DNA from: Heliocidaris erythrogramma
Lineage: Eukaryota; Echinodermata; Echinoidea; Camarodonta; Echinometridae
Reading direction: 5' to 3'
Assembly: GCA_025617745.1 (NCBI GenBank)
Contig: CM046868.1
Span: forward strand, 19,658,615-19,722,614
Length of the DNA stretch: 64,000 nucleotides
Shown here: positions 1 to 13,410 of the stretch, one piece after another
Position numbering within the stretch: the stretch's first letter is position 1
Layout: the number at the start of each line of letters is the position of its first letter
Translations under genes and position numbers: made by a program
Notes under the pieces: model-generated
The model's input: only the letters and a program-made list of their open reading frames with translations
What the model was told of the DNA's origin: nothing
Database searches by the model: none

Positions 1-124
1 ATTTTCAGAGATCCAGGGTGAATATTTTTTACTATCCATCCAACAAAAAATATTATTCAATTGAAGGGGATGCGTACTTATACCGACGTGCTGACGATGG
101 AAGTTGTAGATGTAGAAAACTTAC

Positions 125-204
125 CAGGCTGGGAGACTTTTGCCAAGAGCCACCATATCCCTGTTGATCAGAACTTTGGACGCCGTAGCCTTCCCGCAAC
201 AAAT
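125..204 (-). CDS. Exon 3 of the transcription-factor-like gene
   Basis: This 80-base exon covers residues 135-161. The acceptor is ttgttttaaaatcag and the donor is a consensus CTG|GTAAGT. Two leading bases join the single base left by exon 2 to give Asp, and the exon ends in phase 0. The peptide contains GYGVQSSDQQGYGGSWQKSP, again Gly/Gln/Ser/Tyr-rich. The plus strand is also open here, but it lacks splice support. The gene continues beyond position 1, and what follows there would decide the family. Confidence 0.68.
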
Positions 205-1750
205 CTGATTTTAAAACAACAAGAATTCGCTTTAAACAGTGGCGTAGATATGTATATGGGGCGTGCCCCAAGTGGAGGGGAAAAAAAGAACCGATAAAAA
301 AAATAGAGATAGGAAAAAGGGAGATTAGACACTCGGACCTACTCCCATATCTTCTCCTTATTCAACGGCCTTGTTAATTTGTATGTCATACATCGAGTAA
401 GACCATTTGGGCCCCCTCGAAGAAAGAGAAACTTTCAATTTTCATTAAATCGAGAATTTTAGTTCTACAGTGTAATGATACACCCGAACTTTAGAATATA
501 ATATAACATATAAGGTTCTCATGATCAAGCAAACATCACAAATCTATTACAATGTATGCTTCTTATGTAAATGATTGAAACATTTATTCGGAATAGAACT
601 AATAGAAAAAAGATATGACATGGTACTTATTATATTATATGATGATGAATGATGTCAACACAGATATGTAAGTGAAATAATGATTTATAATCGAAATAAA
701 AGGATTAAAAATAGTTTTTCAGTTTGTTTAATTCTGTCAAGGGAACTTTGAAAATACTATAATGACCATAAATGGTTGCGAAATATTGTTTCAAACTTCT
801 ATATCATCTGCAACCTTGTAGAATAGTAATCATATTTGTGTATCTCTATTCTTATTTCCAGTCGTGTATTGCCGATAATTTCATTATTCAAAACGGTCGG
901 TAGCTGAAGCGCATCATAATAATTTCTTGGACAATTACCAGTCCAAAGATTGTAAAGAATTTTATCGTGCGCATATAAAAGAAAAACAGAATGGACGTTA
1001 AAGTTTCTGTTCCCTCAGTTTTTATTGCTTCCATTGGTTCTGGCAAGCAAATCCGTAGAGAGGAAAACAGTGACCCTTCAACAAATAATTGAAAGCTCTG
1101 CTTTTATTTGCAACCTTACTGTATATCGTCTAAAATCAAGAGCTCATTTTCGGTTCCATGACATTTGCTCCTGCATGCGACAATTGCTCCGGTCTAACTT
1201 TGCCATGTTAATCCTAAACCTAAACCTAACCCTAACCCTAACCCTAATCCTAATCTTCACATTGTTCTTAACAAAAAACAAATCATGACCTTGACCTTAA
1301 CCTTTGACCTTTCGAGATATGAACGGAGGAGCAAATGTCGCAGGAGCAAATGTCGCGTCACCTCATTTTCGCGCAATTAGATATATCATATACAAGTATC
1401 CGAAGAAGCTTGACTGGGGAGGAATTTTTAATTTGTATACAAGTATCAATGAACATCGTGACCATAGTAGAAAGAAAATCACATTAATTTAATACAAGAA
1501 CAGGCAATTTCACGGGAAAAGAACAAACTTCGTTCGAATTCAATGTCGAAACGTATGCAATTATTCAAACCGAATATAAACCGTCCGATTATAGTCATTT
1601 TAGGGCAATGTAATATTTGGTTGGGTCTGTTGTCAGTCCAGTTTTGGTCTTGTCGGGGGGGGGGGGGCTGGGGTATTATTTTTCATTGAAAGGGGGACCT
1701 TTCATTTCGCCGGTAACATAATTTGTATATCAATGATTATATAAATATAC
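205..1750 (-). other. Intron 2 of the transcription-factor-like gene
   Basis: A 1.5-kb AT-rich intron. Its only clear structure is the telomere-like repeat element at 1158-1361. A short piece around 238-285 resembles the ends of the CAGTGGCG(T/G)AT hAT-type family, and a G tract lies near 1657. I see no exon in it. Confidence 0.6.
1158..1361. mobile_element. Short inverted-repeat element with telomere-like core
   Basis: The left end carries GACATTTGCTCC and GCGACAATTGCTCC. The right end (1324-1361) carries two tandem copies of GGAGCAAATGTCGC, the inverse of the left. Between them, 1211-1254 is a run of CCTAAA/CCCTAA units, the vertebrate and echinoderm telomere motif. I read this as a miniature element whose interior is telomere-like, not as a chromosome end. 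Four other loci in the window share the motif next to TTAGGG-type arrays. Confidence 0.6.
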
Positions 1751-1956
1751 CTGAATAAGGCAGAACAGCTCCGTGGTGGCTTGGGTTGTCGACTGGTTGA
1801 GGAGATTGGTGATGATGATGGTGGATGTTGGATACCCCGCTCAGGGGGTAATCGGTGAGGGGTTTCCTTGGCAACACAACAGGTGAATGAAGAGTGGTCA
1901 TGTGACTCACCTGAGGCCCTCTTGTAAAGTCACTTTCAGGATAAAGTGGAATATTT
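1751..1956 (-). CDS. Exon 2 of the transcription-factor-like gene
   Basis: This internal exon of 206 bases covers residues 66-134. A pyrimidine-rich acceptor (ttctttcataacag) precedes it and a CAG|GTATAT donor follows it. It opens with one base completing the codon split in exon 1 and leaves one base that completes Asp at the start of exon 3. The product includes NIPLYPESDFTRGPQ, a run of five His (NIHHHHHQSPQP) and NPSHHG, a His/Pro/Gln-rich low-complexity pattern common in transcription-factor activation regions. An internal CAG|GTGAGT could act as an alternative donor after TRGPQ. The family is not recognised. Confidence 0.75.
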
Positions 1957-2008
1957 CTGTTATGAAAGAAGGGGGAAATCATTTTAATATATGTTTAATA
2001 TATATAAG

Positions 2009-2812
2009 TTAAAGGAGAATGAAACTCAACATACATTAGCTGATAATCATGTGCAAAATTGTCAGCCTGTTCAAAATATCTTGAAAATACTCTGATTTGA
2101 TTACTCAGTAAGGAGAACAGTCTCTCTAATGTTAGCAGATTTCTTTCTAGATATTATCCCATGGGGGGCTGCCATTTTGAAAAAAAACTGTGATGTCATT
2201 GCGGTACATGTCATTTACCTGTACACAATGGATAAGATGTTGCATAATGAATAGCTATTGTACAACTAAAGCCACCCATGCAAAATGGAAGCCATCTTGG
2301 TACCCCCATTGTTTCGCACAGGTGTTAGCTAAGAGCAGTTGTATGTCTTTGTCACTTCTTTGAAGAATTGACAAACCTTTGTCAGTCCAAGCAACTTACA
2401 AGTGCATGCCAAATCCTGCTTAACAAAAGAAACAGCTGAACCAAATATCTTGACACAAATAGGTTATATGACAGGATAAAAGTATCTTCATTTGAATGTA
2501 GGGCCTACATGACTACAAAAATGGTTTATTATGAGAAAATCCAGTGTCATGCATTCCACAGCTGATCATGAGTGTAATGATAGCTAGTGTATAGGTCAGT
2601 GGGTATCTCACAAATAGAACTGCTCTGACATTACTTTGTTAACAAAATTGCAGCCCCCATGGGATACGGTCAAGCAAGGAAACTGCAACTTTTGGAGACA
2701 CTGTTCTCCTTCTTAAATAATCAAATAGGAGTAATTTCAAGATATTTGTAATAGGCTGACAATTGTCTACATGATTATAGGCTAATGTTTGTTGCCTTTT
2801 ATTCCCCTTTAA
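2009..2812. mobile_element. TTAA-bounded foldback transposon, copy 1
   Basis: An 804-bp element starts TTAAAGGAGAATG and ends CCCCTTTAA. The two arms match as inverted repeats for about 190 bp (both include ATTGTCAGCCT, ATCTTGAAA and CCCATGGGG). TTAA at both edges is the target used by piggyBac and Kolobok transposons. No transposase frame is seen, so it is non-autonomous. A second copy lies at 35335-36381. Confidence 0.75.
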
Positions 2813-2835
2813 TTATAACTTACCTTGGCTCTATT

Positions 2836-2965
2836 CAGGGGTGTCGATCCGTGTTCATGATTGGGGGGGATGACCGGCGAGAGACCGAAGCCAGTGGTGT
2901 ATCTAGGGATTATGGCGCCCGGGGCAAACAATAAAGTTACGCCTCCCCCCCCCCCCCCCGAGTGC
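2836..2965 (+). repeat. Dispersed repeat fragment with C tract (also at right window edge)
   Basis: The sequence from GGTGTCGATCCGTGTTCA through GATGACCGGCGAG to a CAGTGGTGTATCTAGGGATT module and a run of C recurs almost unchanged at 63904-64000. It is a dispersed element, not coding. Confidence 0.6.
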
Positions 2966-4541
2966 CCAAACTTATCTACGTTATTGTACAAGAGAGGGAG
3001 CAAAGCGACCGAGCTGCAAATTTTGCATTTGACCACCGCAGTTGAGCGGTAGAGAAGCTCGAATAACAATACATTGATAAACGATTTTATATTCACTCAC
3101 TTGTACAATCGGGAGCAGAACTAACGAAACCCTATAGGCTTGAGAAAGAGTCGAGAAATTAAACAAGGCGACATGAATGTGTGATTGCAGATGCTGTTTT
3201 ATGCACCTTATCCTATATTGGGAGCGCAATATTCAGCAGGAGTCATATGAAACTTACATGATATTGCGAGCAAAGGCAATTACATCTTTACATCTTTACA
3301 TCTTTATTAATGCACGGAACTACGCCAATGGACGGAACCCCCATACTTAGAATAACAATGCGAGCGAACGATTATTCTTCGATATTTTCGCATTGGAATT
3401 ATGGCATTTCTTATTTCCTTACTTCTAATGTGATGGTATTTCAAGATCAAACATCATGAGTTTGGATAATTATAAGTTTTAAGTTAATGTATCATAATTC
3501 TTATTTATTTTATCCAGAAATATTGGGGGATGATAATACAGGCCATCCCCACCTCATTTTTTTTTTTTTTTTTTTTTTTTTGGGGGGGGGGATTAGTCAT
3601 CATATAAGTCATCATGATCATTAAAGCTCATTCGTAACACAAAGCTGTTGGATCATCAAATCTGCTTTGATAAGAAGTCAACCCGTTGCTCCTTATCAGC
3701 GTTTAAAGCTTCGCAAGTAAAGTAATACATCTTTCCAATTGTTTCGTTGAGTTGAGAGAGCCCATGTTTTATATGATTTTCAAGCTCTGTATATGTAAAA
3801 ACACACTGATTGCGACTCGATGATTCATTCTGCGTTTAGACATTTTAGAAGGCAGCTGCAGTGGTTGTCAGAAAAGAAGTCATTTATATCTGAAGGTCTA
3901 TGTAATCATGCCCTCCAGACAGTGAAGGTTTGTTAACTTTTCTATGATAAAACATAATTGCAAAGAACACCAAACGAATTGATGGGTCCATGCTAGTGTT
4001 TTGCAACAAACGAGCAGAAGAAAAATAACCAAATTTTAGCGCCATCCAAGAACAACCATTCCAGAACAAACACGCGAACATATTCTTACTTCACGTTTTA
4101 AACAATCGTCCGAATTATGACATAATCTTTTATACCCATTGAACAATTGGTCATCAAGTATGAATATTATGAAATAAACTCAATGAGCTTTCTGAAAAAA
4201 AAATCTTGGAAAGCACTGCCGCAAGAGAAGAAAGATTACAAAAAAAAATTATTTTGATTTTTCTGTAACTAGTGCAGTTACCATGGTATAGCTTTTTATA
4301 ATCATACATATTATGGCATCATCAATCTTGTTTTACTCTTCTTGAAAACAGGCCAGAGTTTTCATATCATTACGATATCTATTTGTTGGGAAGTGTCTCT
4401 TGTATCGGAATTTGTGAAGTAACAAGGGGCTATATGTTGTATAATTTGCAATATTTACAAACTAGTACTGTAGAGATCCATGCTTCGGTGACATGCGCTC
4501 TGGGATTTATTTATTTCCTTAAAAATGCAGCGTTTGGGCTA

Positions 4542-4670
4542 GGGTGGTGATTCTTTTTTGGTTTAGGTTTAGGGTTAGAACTAGGTATGGAGCTGGGTCG
4601 AGGGTTGGTGTTTGGAATTTGACAGTGCTGGAAACTGGCCGCGGGACATTTGTCGTAGGAGCATGTGTAG
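4542..4670 (+). repeat. Telomere-like element copy (TTAGGG variants)
   Basis: TTTAGGTTTAGGGTTAG units at 4559-4583 are followed by an end segment at 4642-4670 with ACATTTGTCGTAGGAGCATG, related to the end motif of the 1158-1361 element. Confidence 0.45.
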
Positions 4671-7600
4671 TACAATACCATTCTAGAATTCTGTTGACAT
4701 TATTTTGCCGTTGTAGGACTTTAACATTTTTTGTTTACCGGAAAAAGTCGTAACAGCGTTTTACCCTTGTCGGCAAATTCCAAAATGTCGGGATACCCCT
4801 TTTCTCGTGTATTACAGTGTAAAAATCAATACCTTTGGTGTCACGTAGAATTCTATTTAATTTTCACCATTTTAATGTTTTTACAATACGTATCACTTTG
4901 AAGACGCAATGCAGATAAATTCTAACATTCCTGGAAATCGTCTGTGCGTTTGACGGAAAACAAATTGATTGATTAATCCGAATTGTATTTTAGTAGGTAG
5001 CGAGAAAGAGATAAAAACACTCGCCGTATGTCGAAAAGGGGCTTTATAATAACATAATTATTCCCCAGTGACATTTCATAAAAAGAGAGGCTTATTTGAA
5101 TTCATATATTCAATCAAGACGTGCTAAACTGAGAATGCGATTTTTATTCAGACATCGAAAATGATCTATGATGTTCGGAATTTTTGTCTTTGAAAAGAGA
5201 CAAAAAGTTTCAATCTCAATTTTATCCTTACCACAGCTGTTTTTGTTACAAGAATATTCACGCTAATAAGGGCCCTGATGATTGTATTTTTTCTCCAGTT
5301 AATCCATCTATTTTCAAAAAGTTGAAAAGATTTTGTTAAGTTCCAATCCACCCCTTTCTTTACCTGTACAAGGACTTTCCTTAACAAATACACAAACGAT
5401 GCAGAACGGCTTGACAAGATTACGAAGAGTTTACTTCTTTTTTTCATCGACAAACCAAACATAAAAACAGCCCCAGGCTAAAACATTACACACAACCCAC
5501 AGTATGTTGGAGGAGAGAAACAGAGATTGAGGGAGAGAGAGGGAGAGAGAGAACATTGATCTAATCATTGGAGTAGAGAAAATATTAATTGTTACGAACA
5601 AATCCCTGGCTATTGTGCAAAAACAAATTATTTTGTAGAACAGAAATAGAGAAAAGGGGAGGGTGAATGGTGTCAAAGACGAGAAGAAAAGGGGAGCGTT
5701 AGCGAGGAGAAGAAATAGAATCGGCATTTAAGTTAATTGTATAGAGTATATGTCGGCTATTCATTGAGCGAGGTTCGGGAAGGATAAATTATCCCGGCTT
5801 GGAGCGGGAGGGTGAAAGGAATGAAATAGAGGGAGTGTGATTTGGGAAGGGGCATTGATGAAGAATCGGTGGGTGCACTTGTGCCCGAGGCGTGAAGCCC
5901 TGCTAAGGAGCTCAGTCTTGGTCTTAATCCTCAAACAATGTATCCACCAGACCATCCGACTCCAAGCCTCCCTTTGTACCCCAACCGAAAAGGAGGAGGG
6001 GTGCAACCCGGGCTGAAGGGGCTGGTTTTAAACCGAGTATCTTCAGCGTCTTCTTCAAGTAGATAATCAGAGACAATGGCAGGCTTCTGTTGTTACTTTC
6101 TAACCAGTCCGTTGAAACTCGGTTATAAGGTGTACGCCTATCGCGCCTTTTAGTTCATTTTCATCCCGTCCTTACTTTAACTTTGAATCTTTCACTTTGC
6201 CTGTCTTTCTCTAAAACCACCAGTCCCCTCTCTATCCTTCTTGATCATCTACCGGTTTCCTAGTCCCTTTTTATCAAAACCCAACTATCTGGTTCTCTTT
6301 CTAAATCTCAAAGCTACCCATTTTATACTTTACCTAAAACTTGGGATCAAATCCAGGGCGCGCATTGATCTGCAAGAACCCATGAAACTGAAAAAAAAAA
6401 CAAATCCTGACTTTGAAACCCTCGGAATGGGTGTCTCGGGCTTCGTGTAATCTGCGCTGAAATGTTGATGTAAGTTAGACTATAAGAGAAAAATAAATAA
6501 ATCAGGGCTTCCTTTTACCCTCCTTCCAATCGGCTATATCATTAATGTGTTTCTTGTTTTTTGTTTTTGTACTGCTTCTAATGCGTTATCTGTTTAGCTC
6601 CCTTAAGTGCCATTGAGATCTGATTCATGTGACTGTCGGTAAGGAGTGACTTCATGACAATGTGAAATTTCTAAGACTGCAGAAAATTAATTTCCGTCGT
6701 TAAAACCCACTCTGATTGGAAAATAACTATCAATGAAACATATATGTCAGCGGTAATTATATATCTGCTTATTTGATTTCCGACATTTTCAAATTTAAAA
6801 AAGCACATTCCATTGTAATTATAACGAAGGATATAGATACTCTAAGAGACAGTGAGACAGAAAGATGAAAATGATCAAAAACGGAGAGAAGGAATTTTCA
6901 GATATCAATTATCTAATTATTGGAATCTTATACTGTAAAAAGTGCGTGAATTTAAGAAACAGCAGTTTCAACATAATATTCAATCTGATAAATTGTAGAA
7001 GGATCAAATTACGCAAATTCGGCCCCAAAGTTGTCAGGGGCATAATGCAGGAGAACCAAAATAACCGATACTGTACTGAATAAAACGCTTCTCCAAAAAG
7101 AGAAGATTAAAAATAATTATGGTAAAATTTACCAACTGGTTTGAAGAAAGCCTTAAAAAAAGAGAAGCACAAATTATGTTTTAGCGCACTTGAATATTGC
7201 TAATTGCCTGAAATCCTTCACTTTACTTTTTTCCTTGCATTTCAAAACAGATTTATGCCCCATCCGATCCACTGAAAGACATTTACAATTGTTTTAACGA
7301 ATGTTTAAGAAAATGCTACAAAAATTTATAAATTGTATTGTATATCAAATTTATCAAAATAGTTCTAATTAATTATAAGGCTAGACAAATCCAACATACA
7401 TTTCCTATAGATGATATCACCTCATTCTCCCTTTCTTTCTTTCTAAACGTTTTAATGAATTCTTAAAATGTGTTTTTCTTTGCAAGGCGGTCATCCACGG
7501 CAGAGAATTGCAATCGGCTTAATTGAGGTTGTTAGAAACAGTAACGAAGATCTGTTTTGATCCATGGCTTATAAGCAGCTGCATATATACAAATGTCTTA

Positions 7601-10600
7601 AGGGGTGTCACTAGCCTGTGGTAGGTATGACCGATCACTGATACAAATAACAAATATGCTGACTATAGTATGCCGGCAATGAACTATTCAGAAATAGAAC
7701 AATGTTTCTCATTTTCAGGATTTCAGAAAAAAACAGGCAAACCAGATCTTCACGTTTCTGGTAAGGCTTGCAAAAAGTTACGAAAGTCTCTGATTCCTCA
7801 ATTTAACTGACAAGAAAATAAATTTGCTAGGAATTCAAACAAATTTCTTTTTCTTTTCCTACGCCGGCGGGGAAGTGGTATTTCCGATTTCATGAAATTT
7901 TCTTCATAGTTTGAAAATGTGATTATTAATGTGAAAAATCATAAATATATTTTCTCCTTGCAAACATTCATGTGTAAAATCTTAAGGGGTTGTCGTTACT
8001 ACTTTTAAAAAAGTAAAAAAAAATATATCGAAAATGAGAAACAAACAAACCCAATGCAGATCAAGACGAATATGACTACATTAAAAAATTTTGACGTCAT
8101 TTTCCGACAATTTCATATTGGCAATAGCCCACGAGACCTCCCTCCCACTCCTTACCCTGTCCATAAATGAAAACCGGGAACTGTGGGAGTTTAGGCATCA
8201 CATTCACAATATTAGATAAAATATACAGAAAGCGCTACAGGGACATATATTTTCAGATCTTTTGATCTTTCCGATTGATATAAAACATTACTACTCCCCT
8301 ATAAAACCGGAAAAAACATTTTCTTGTTCTTTACGACCACTCCAAATCAAATTTCTTACAATTCATTTAAATCTTTTTATCAGGTTTCTTAGATCGTACA
8401 TTCCTAATCTATGTCCTTCCTATTATGTTTTTGGATATCTTTTGACTCGAGGAGCATCAAAGTATTTGAGAATTTTCTCCTACTTTTATTGATTAAATGA
8501 AACATATATACACTCATGGTGTCGTTGGATTTGAAATGTGGAAAAACTATGAAACTATCCTTTATGTTTGTATATTCCCGCAATTACATTAACTAATTTT
8601 TCACCACCAGAATTCAGATCATCGCAATTTTTTTAAATACCCATAAATTGTGTTATGCATGACAATTATTTCCCCGATATGATATACATGACCATCGATG
8701 ATAATGACATATGGGGGAAAACAATTCTCTGTATCATTACGAAATTTTGACCTATGAATTTGTATTAATCATATGAGAATAGGTCTATTCTTTCCAAAAA
8801 TAAGGTCGATTTCTTATAAGGACATTATTTGATTATTCGTTACTGTTTTCTTAAAATTTCACTTTGTGAATTCAATCCTGGCCATAGCATCAGATGGACA
8901 TCTGAAGGCGGTTAAGAAATACAGCCTTATATCCCCAAACTTGTATTTATGAGCTGAGAGGCATATAGATGAAAAATGAACTAGAAATGGAGGAAAGGGA
9001 GTAATAATGATACATAAAAATATTTTAGTTATATAATATACCCCCCCCCCAAAAAAAAAAAAAAAAAAAAAAAAGTGTACATAGTGTAAAATGAAATAAC
9101 ATGTAGCGACATAAACGCGATGTAAACGGGGGAAACATACAGGGAGGCACTGTAGTGACGATATTGATAATGAAATGTAGCCGATGGTAGAAAAAAGAGT
9201 AAAACAAGATTGGTAAGGTAAAAAATATAAGATATGAGAAATGATTTAAATTAATCATCTTCACCATTTACGTCATTTATAAAACAAAAAGATACAGAAA
9301 CTTATATAAGAAGTAAAAAGAAATCATTAATTTGGAACCATTATACGAACACTATCAGGATTAGATGATATTCTAATTTATTTTTTATAATTCAGAGACA
9401 GTCCTTGAAAATATTAACGCCAACCACAAGATAAGGTATTTTACATTTTTTGTTTAAATGATCATTAATTCGGGACATCCCAATAGACCGACAACTCACG
9501 AAACTGTCTCATAATCCTTCAGAAAAGTTGCCAAAAGTTCCGCGACACAGATGTATTTACGAAGCACGGCATATTGAGACACGTTATGGAATCATTATGC
9601 AAAATTTGAGTATCTTGAAATGACATTGTTCAATACGATTTTATCAGAAACATTAACACCAGTTTTGTTTTGTTTTTGTTTTGTTTTGTTACATTTCTCT
9701 GTCGCAAATTTTAACATCTGCTGACCATTTCTTCTTTCTTTCCTAATATATACAACCTCCACTGGTACTCAGCGACACTTATACTTATGTGATGAAAATA
9801 CACTTTCCGGTAGTACATGTAATGATTTATCACGTATACTTCTCTTAAAGTGACAGTAAACTGGAGCTCCTCAATAGCGCCATTTTTTTTCAACAGGATT
9901 TGATAAGTGTCTGTGCCTCTCATGTTCCCATTATGCCCCATTCTAAAATGTAAAATCTTACAATGTACCTGCACACAATTTTCCCCAATGCCAAGTCAAA
10001 AAGAATAGTTTGAAATATAAATTTGCCTATTATCCAAACAATCTGTTTGTCAAAATTCAAAATAAAATGCAATTGATTTTCAAATTATAATTTTAATTCC
10101 GCAATCCCTGTAAGATGGCGCTGTTCAAATTCTGCCAGTTTAATGCCACTTTAAGCTTTGCGACTGCTGTTTCTCAGTTAAACCGTTATTGTAAAATGAT
10201 TGAAGTTTTTTATTTAATAAAATATATTTTGAAGTGGGAGTGTGTTGTTGCATCGGACACGTCTTAACGATCGTGTTATGCGATTTTCAAATATTCAGAG
10301 GTAGGCATATTCACTGTTGCTATTTCATACTATTCAATTATTTTCCATTTTTTTTAATTCAAAAGAAAAGAAACGCGGAACACCTATTTTGAAAATTCCC
10401 CGAAGTGCGGTAGGTTTGGACGCCAGAAGAAAATTATTTCGACTAAACAAACATAATGCGATATAATATATGTACAACTTTGTTTTGGCATAATGTGCCC
10501 TTGATTTGTTGAATTTTGTTAATATTTAACATACTTCTGTTTTGATGATAATCCTATTATGTCAGGATTCTAAAAAAAAAACCGAATTTGATATGTATTT

Positions 10601-12229
10601 ATAGCTATAGCTTCTATGCATGGGGACAGTTTATGTGTACGTAAGATGTAAAATATTTCCTCACCCCAAATTCCCCTCAGGCTTCTTTTCTTTTCAGTGA
10701 AAATTATATAATTTTTCAGAGAATGTAATTCCATTTTCATTATGACGATTGATTTAGAATGAATTAGCAAATGACAAAGAAAGGAAACAAATAAATACAA
10801 TTGCATGCTTTATCAAAAACAACACCGACTTTTGTGCAAAACCGCTAGAATTTAGAAAATTCATATTTCCCCTTCAGGGTGATGTCATTTTTCAGAGAAT
10901 TAAAATTCCATTTTAATTTCAGATGATAAATTCAGCATGAATTAAGGAATGTCCAAAATAAAAAGAAACAAACGAATACTGTGAAACCACTAGAACTTCG
11001 AAAGCTAACTAATATATCATCGAATAGAAAGCAATGGTGACCAAAAACCGCAAGGTTTGAACGGTCAAATCTGGACATAACGCTTGACCAGTGGTCAGCA
11101 AACAGTGGGCCATAATTCCCGTCGTATTTTTCTTGTTATTGAACTTTTACGACACCACAATAATGCAATATGCAATGAGCATTGTGGTGTCTCCATCGGC
11201 TCGTCACTGCCTCCATTCATCCACTCAGTTCATCGACAACGTCGAGGTACCAAGGCACAGAATTATGAAGTTGGTGATTTTCTTTTGACCTGTTGAGTTT
11301 CTTCTTTAACCTATTCTTTCCCTCTCTCATTTTTCTTTCATAATGTCCAAATAAGCGTAAACATATTTTCTTAGCTCCATAAAGCTGAGATTAGACAGAT
11401 GAGAGGAGTTATAATATAAGTTAGACTGGAACTAGAAATCTAAGTTGGTCAGACTTGGACAGAGGCTTACATTGGGTTAATGAGAATTATTATGTTGTAT
11501 CACAATGAGTACAAGGTTATGGCAAATAACATTTGTGTCAACACAAATTGTTAAAATATTATTTTTTATTAATCATTTATACTTATGCCTTGCATTGAAA
11601 AACAAATATTAATGTACATGTCAATGAAGTTTCATAGTAAATACAAATGCATGACTAAAATTATTCTTATCTCATTCATCTGAGTGATTAGTTGTATAGA
11701 TCATAGATCGTTCAAACTTCAATATATTCGTATTTGGAAGGAAAATAAATGGGAATATAGATGTGTGCTTAGCTATTCCTTCTATTCATATGTCGAGTTG
11801 GCGTCTGATATAAAAAAATCTTCTAAATAGAGTTATAGGCGTGTGCACCTCCCACAAAACGCCATAAACTTTATCAATTATTCTACATAACAAATCTGCC
11901 AGTTTAAATATGCATATTCTTAATCTTTTGTTTGGTACGCAGAATATTTTTATTAACATTATTATTAAATATGATAAAGGCCTTGAAAAGTAAATATTAT
12001 GTATGTAATTACAATTATTATTCATTATCTTATTATGAGTGATTTTTCATTGGCGCTATGCCCCCTTTCAATAACAACATTTGTTCATAAATTAAAATTA
12101 TTAGATTAGGGCATTTTTAAAGTTGTTATTTCAATTAATAGCTAATATTTTAATAGAATTGATATTGTGTCACTATATAGCTCAAAACATGAATTTTAAG
12201 TAAATTGTGAAAAGAAAAAATAATATGGA

Positions 12230-12879
12230 TTAAAGGGCCCCTGCAACCAAATGCAACCCAAATGAAATTTTTTTGCTGTTGATGTGCAGGGATGCATACA
12301 ACTAATATTTTGTTATTCAAACATCTAAAATGTTTCATAGATTTTTAATTATTTTTAAAAATATTGTTTCCAACCTCCTAAGCTCCACCCTAAAAAAAGC
12401 TCTTGATCTCATTCCTGCAATGACATCATCTGTCAAGCATCAGTAAGCTACATTAAAATTCTGCAATAAACAGTGGAATGTAACTTCCCCCAGCTCAACA
12501 CATGCTCACACTAGAATTGCATGCTTTCGAACAATACCTCCTCAGTACCATTCTTTTCCTGGTGATCCTACAGCATGTCTGACATAGCAACTACTATAGG
12601 CATTGCACGGTCTATTAGAACAGATGGTCATCTCTGGCAAAGCTACATACCACTGTCTCTCCTTAGGCTCACTAATGATTGACAGATGATGTCACTGCAG
12701 GAATGAGATCTGGAGCATTTTTTGTAGGGTGGATCTTATCATGTTTGAGAAAATGATTTCAAAAAATATTTCAAAATCTATGAAACATATTTAGATGTTT
12801 GAATAACAAAATATGAGTTGTATGCATCCCTGCACATCAATAGAAATCAACTTGCATTTGGGATGCAGTGGACCTTTAA
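12230..12879. mobile_element. TTAA-bounded foldback transposon
   Basis: A 650-bp element with TTAA at each edge and long inverted arms. Left begins TTAAAGGGCCCCTGCA; right ends in the inverse of TTAAAGGTCCACTGCA. Arms share GATGTGCAGGGATGCATACA, TTTTGTTATTCAAACATCT and GTTTCATAGATTTT. A second inner pair (CATTCCTGCA with TGCAGGAATG, around 12410 and 12690) extends the palindrome. No coding frame is present. Confidence 0.75.
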
Positions 12880-13249
12880 GCTCACTTGCAGCGGCTATTA
12901 TAACGCATCAGCTCGTATTTAGTGGTATTTAGTTTTACATTATTTCATCTTGTTCCTTACTTGACAATGCATCCTCTTTCTACATCTTGCTCTCTCTCTC
13001 TCTCTCTCTCTTTCTGCTTACCAATATAATGGTCACTAGTTACGCCTCTGAATATTTTCTATACGCCTATGGCATATCTATCTCTGTCAGGCAAACTGAT
13101 CCATTAATCATTACTGTCTGTATCTCTTTCATTTCCACAAAGTGCAAGTACCTCTCATTCCCTTCATTTCAAGTTTTATAGATTTTACTTCAGAATTTGA
13201 GTTTTGCGGCTTTTCTTCTGATAACGGACACTTTCTCTATATGCAGTAA

Positions 13250-13410
13250 ATCTCTCTCCTACTAGTATTTATCTCGCTTTCTCTCTCACACACAAACAAA
13301 AACACACACACCCACCCCACAGACACACTCTCATACACACATCTCCCTCAGCCCACCGCCCACCTCCCCACCCCCCTCTCTCTCTCTCTCTCTCTCTTTC
13401 GCTTTCTCTT
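13250..13410. repeat. CT/CA simple-sequence tract
   Basis: A pyrimidine-rich microsatellite cluster mixing CTCT and ACAC runs in intron 1. A related C plus CT tract lies at 13584-13610. Neither is coding. Confidence 0.7.

Noticed and set aside
61..297. 78-residue plus-strand frame at the left edge
   Set aside because: It lies opposite exon 3 of the minus-strand gene, has no splice context, and runs into a repeat fragment; the minus-strand phases fit three exons.
1211..1254. True telomere or chromosome end
   Set aside because: The array is 44 bp, degenerate and flanked on both sides by inverted repeats inside a gene intron.
11084..11296. Two overlapping plus-strand frames of 65-70 residues
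   Set aside because: No recognisable motif, no splice support, and both frames are open by chance in a GC-richer patch.
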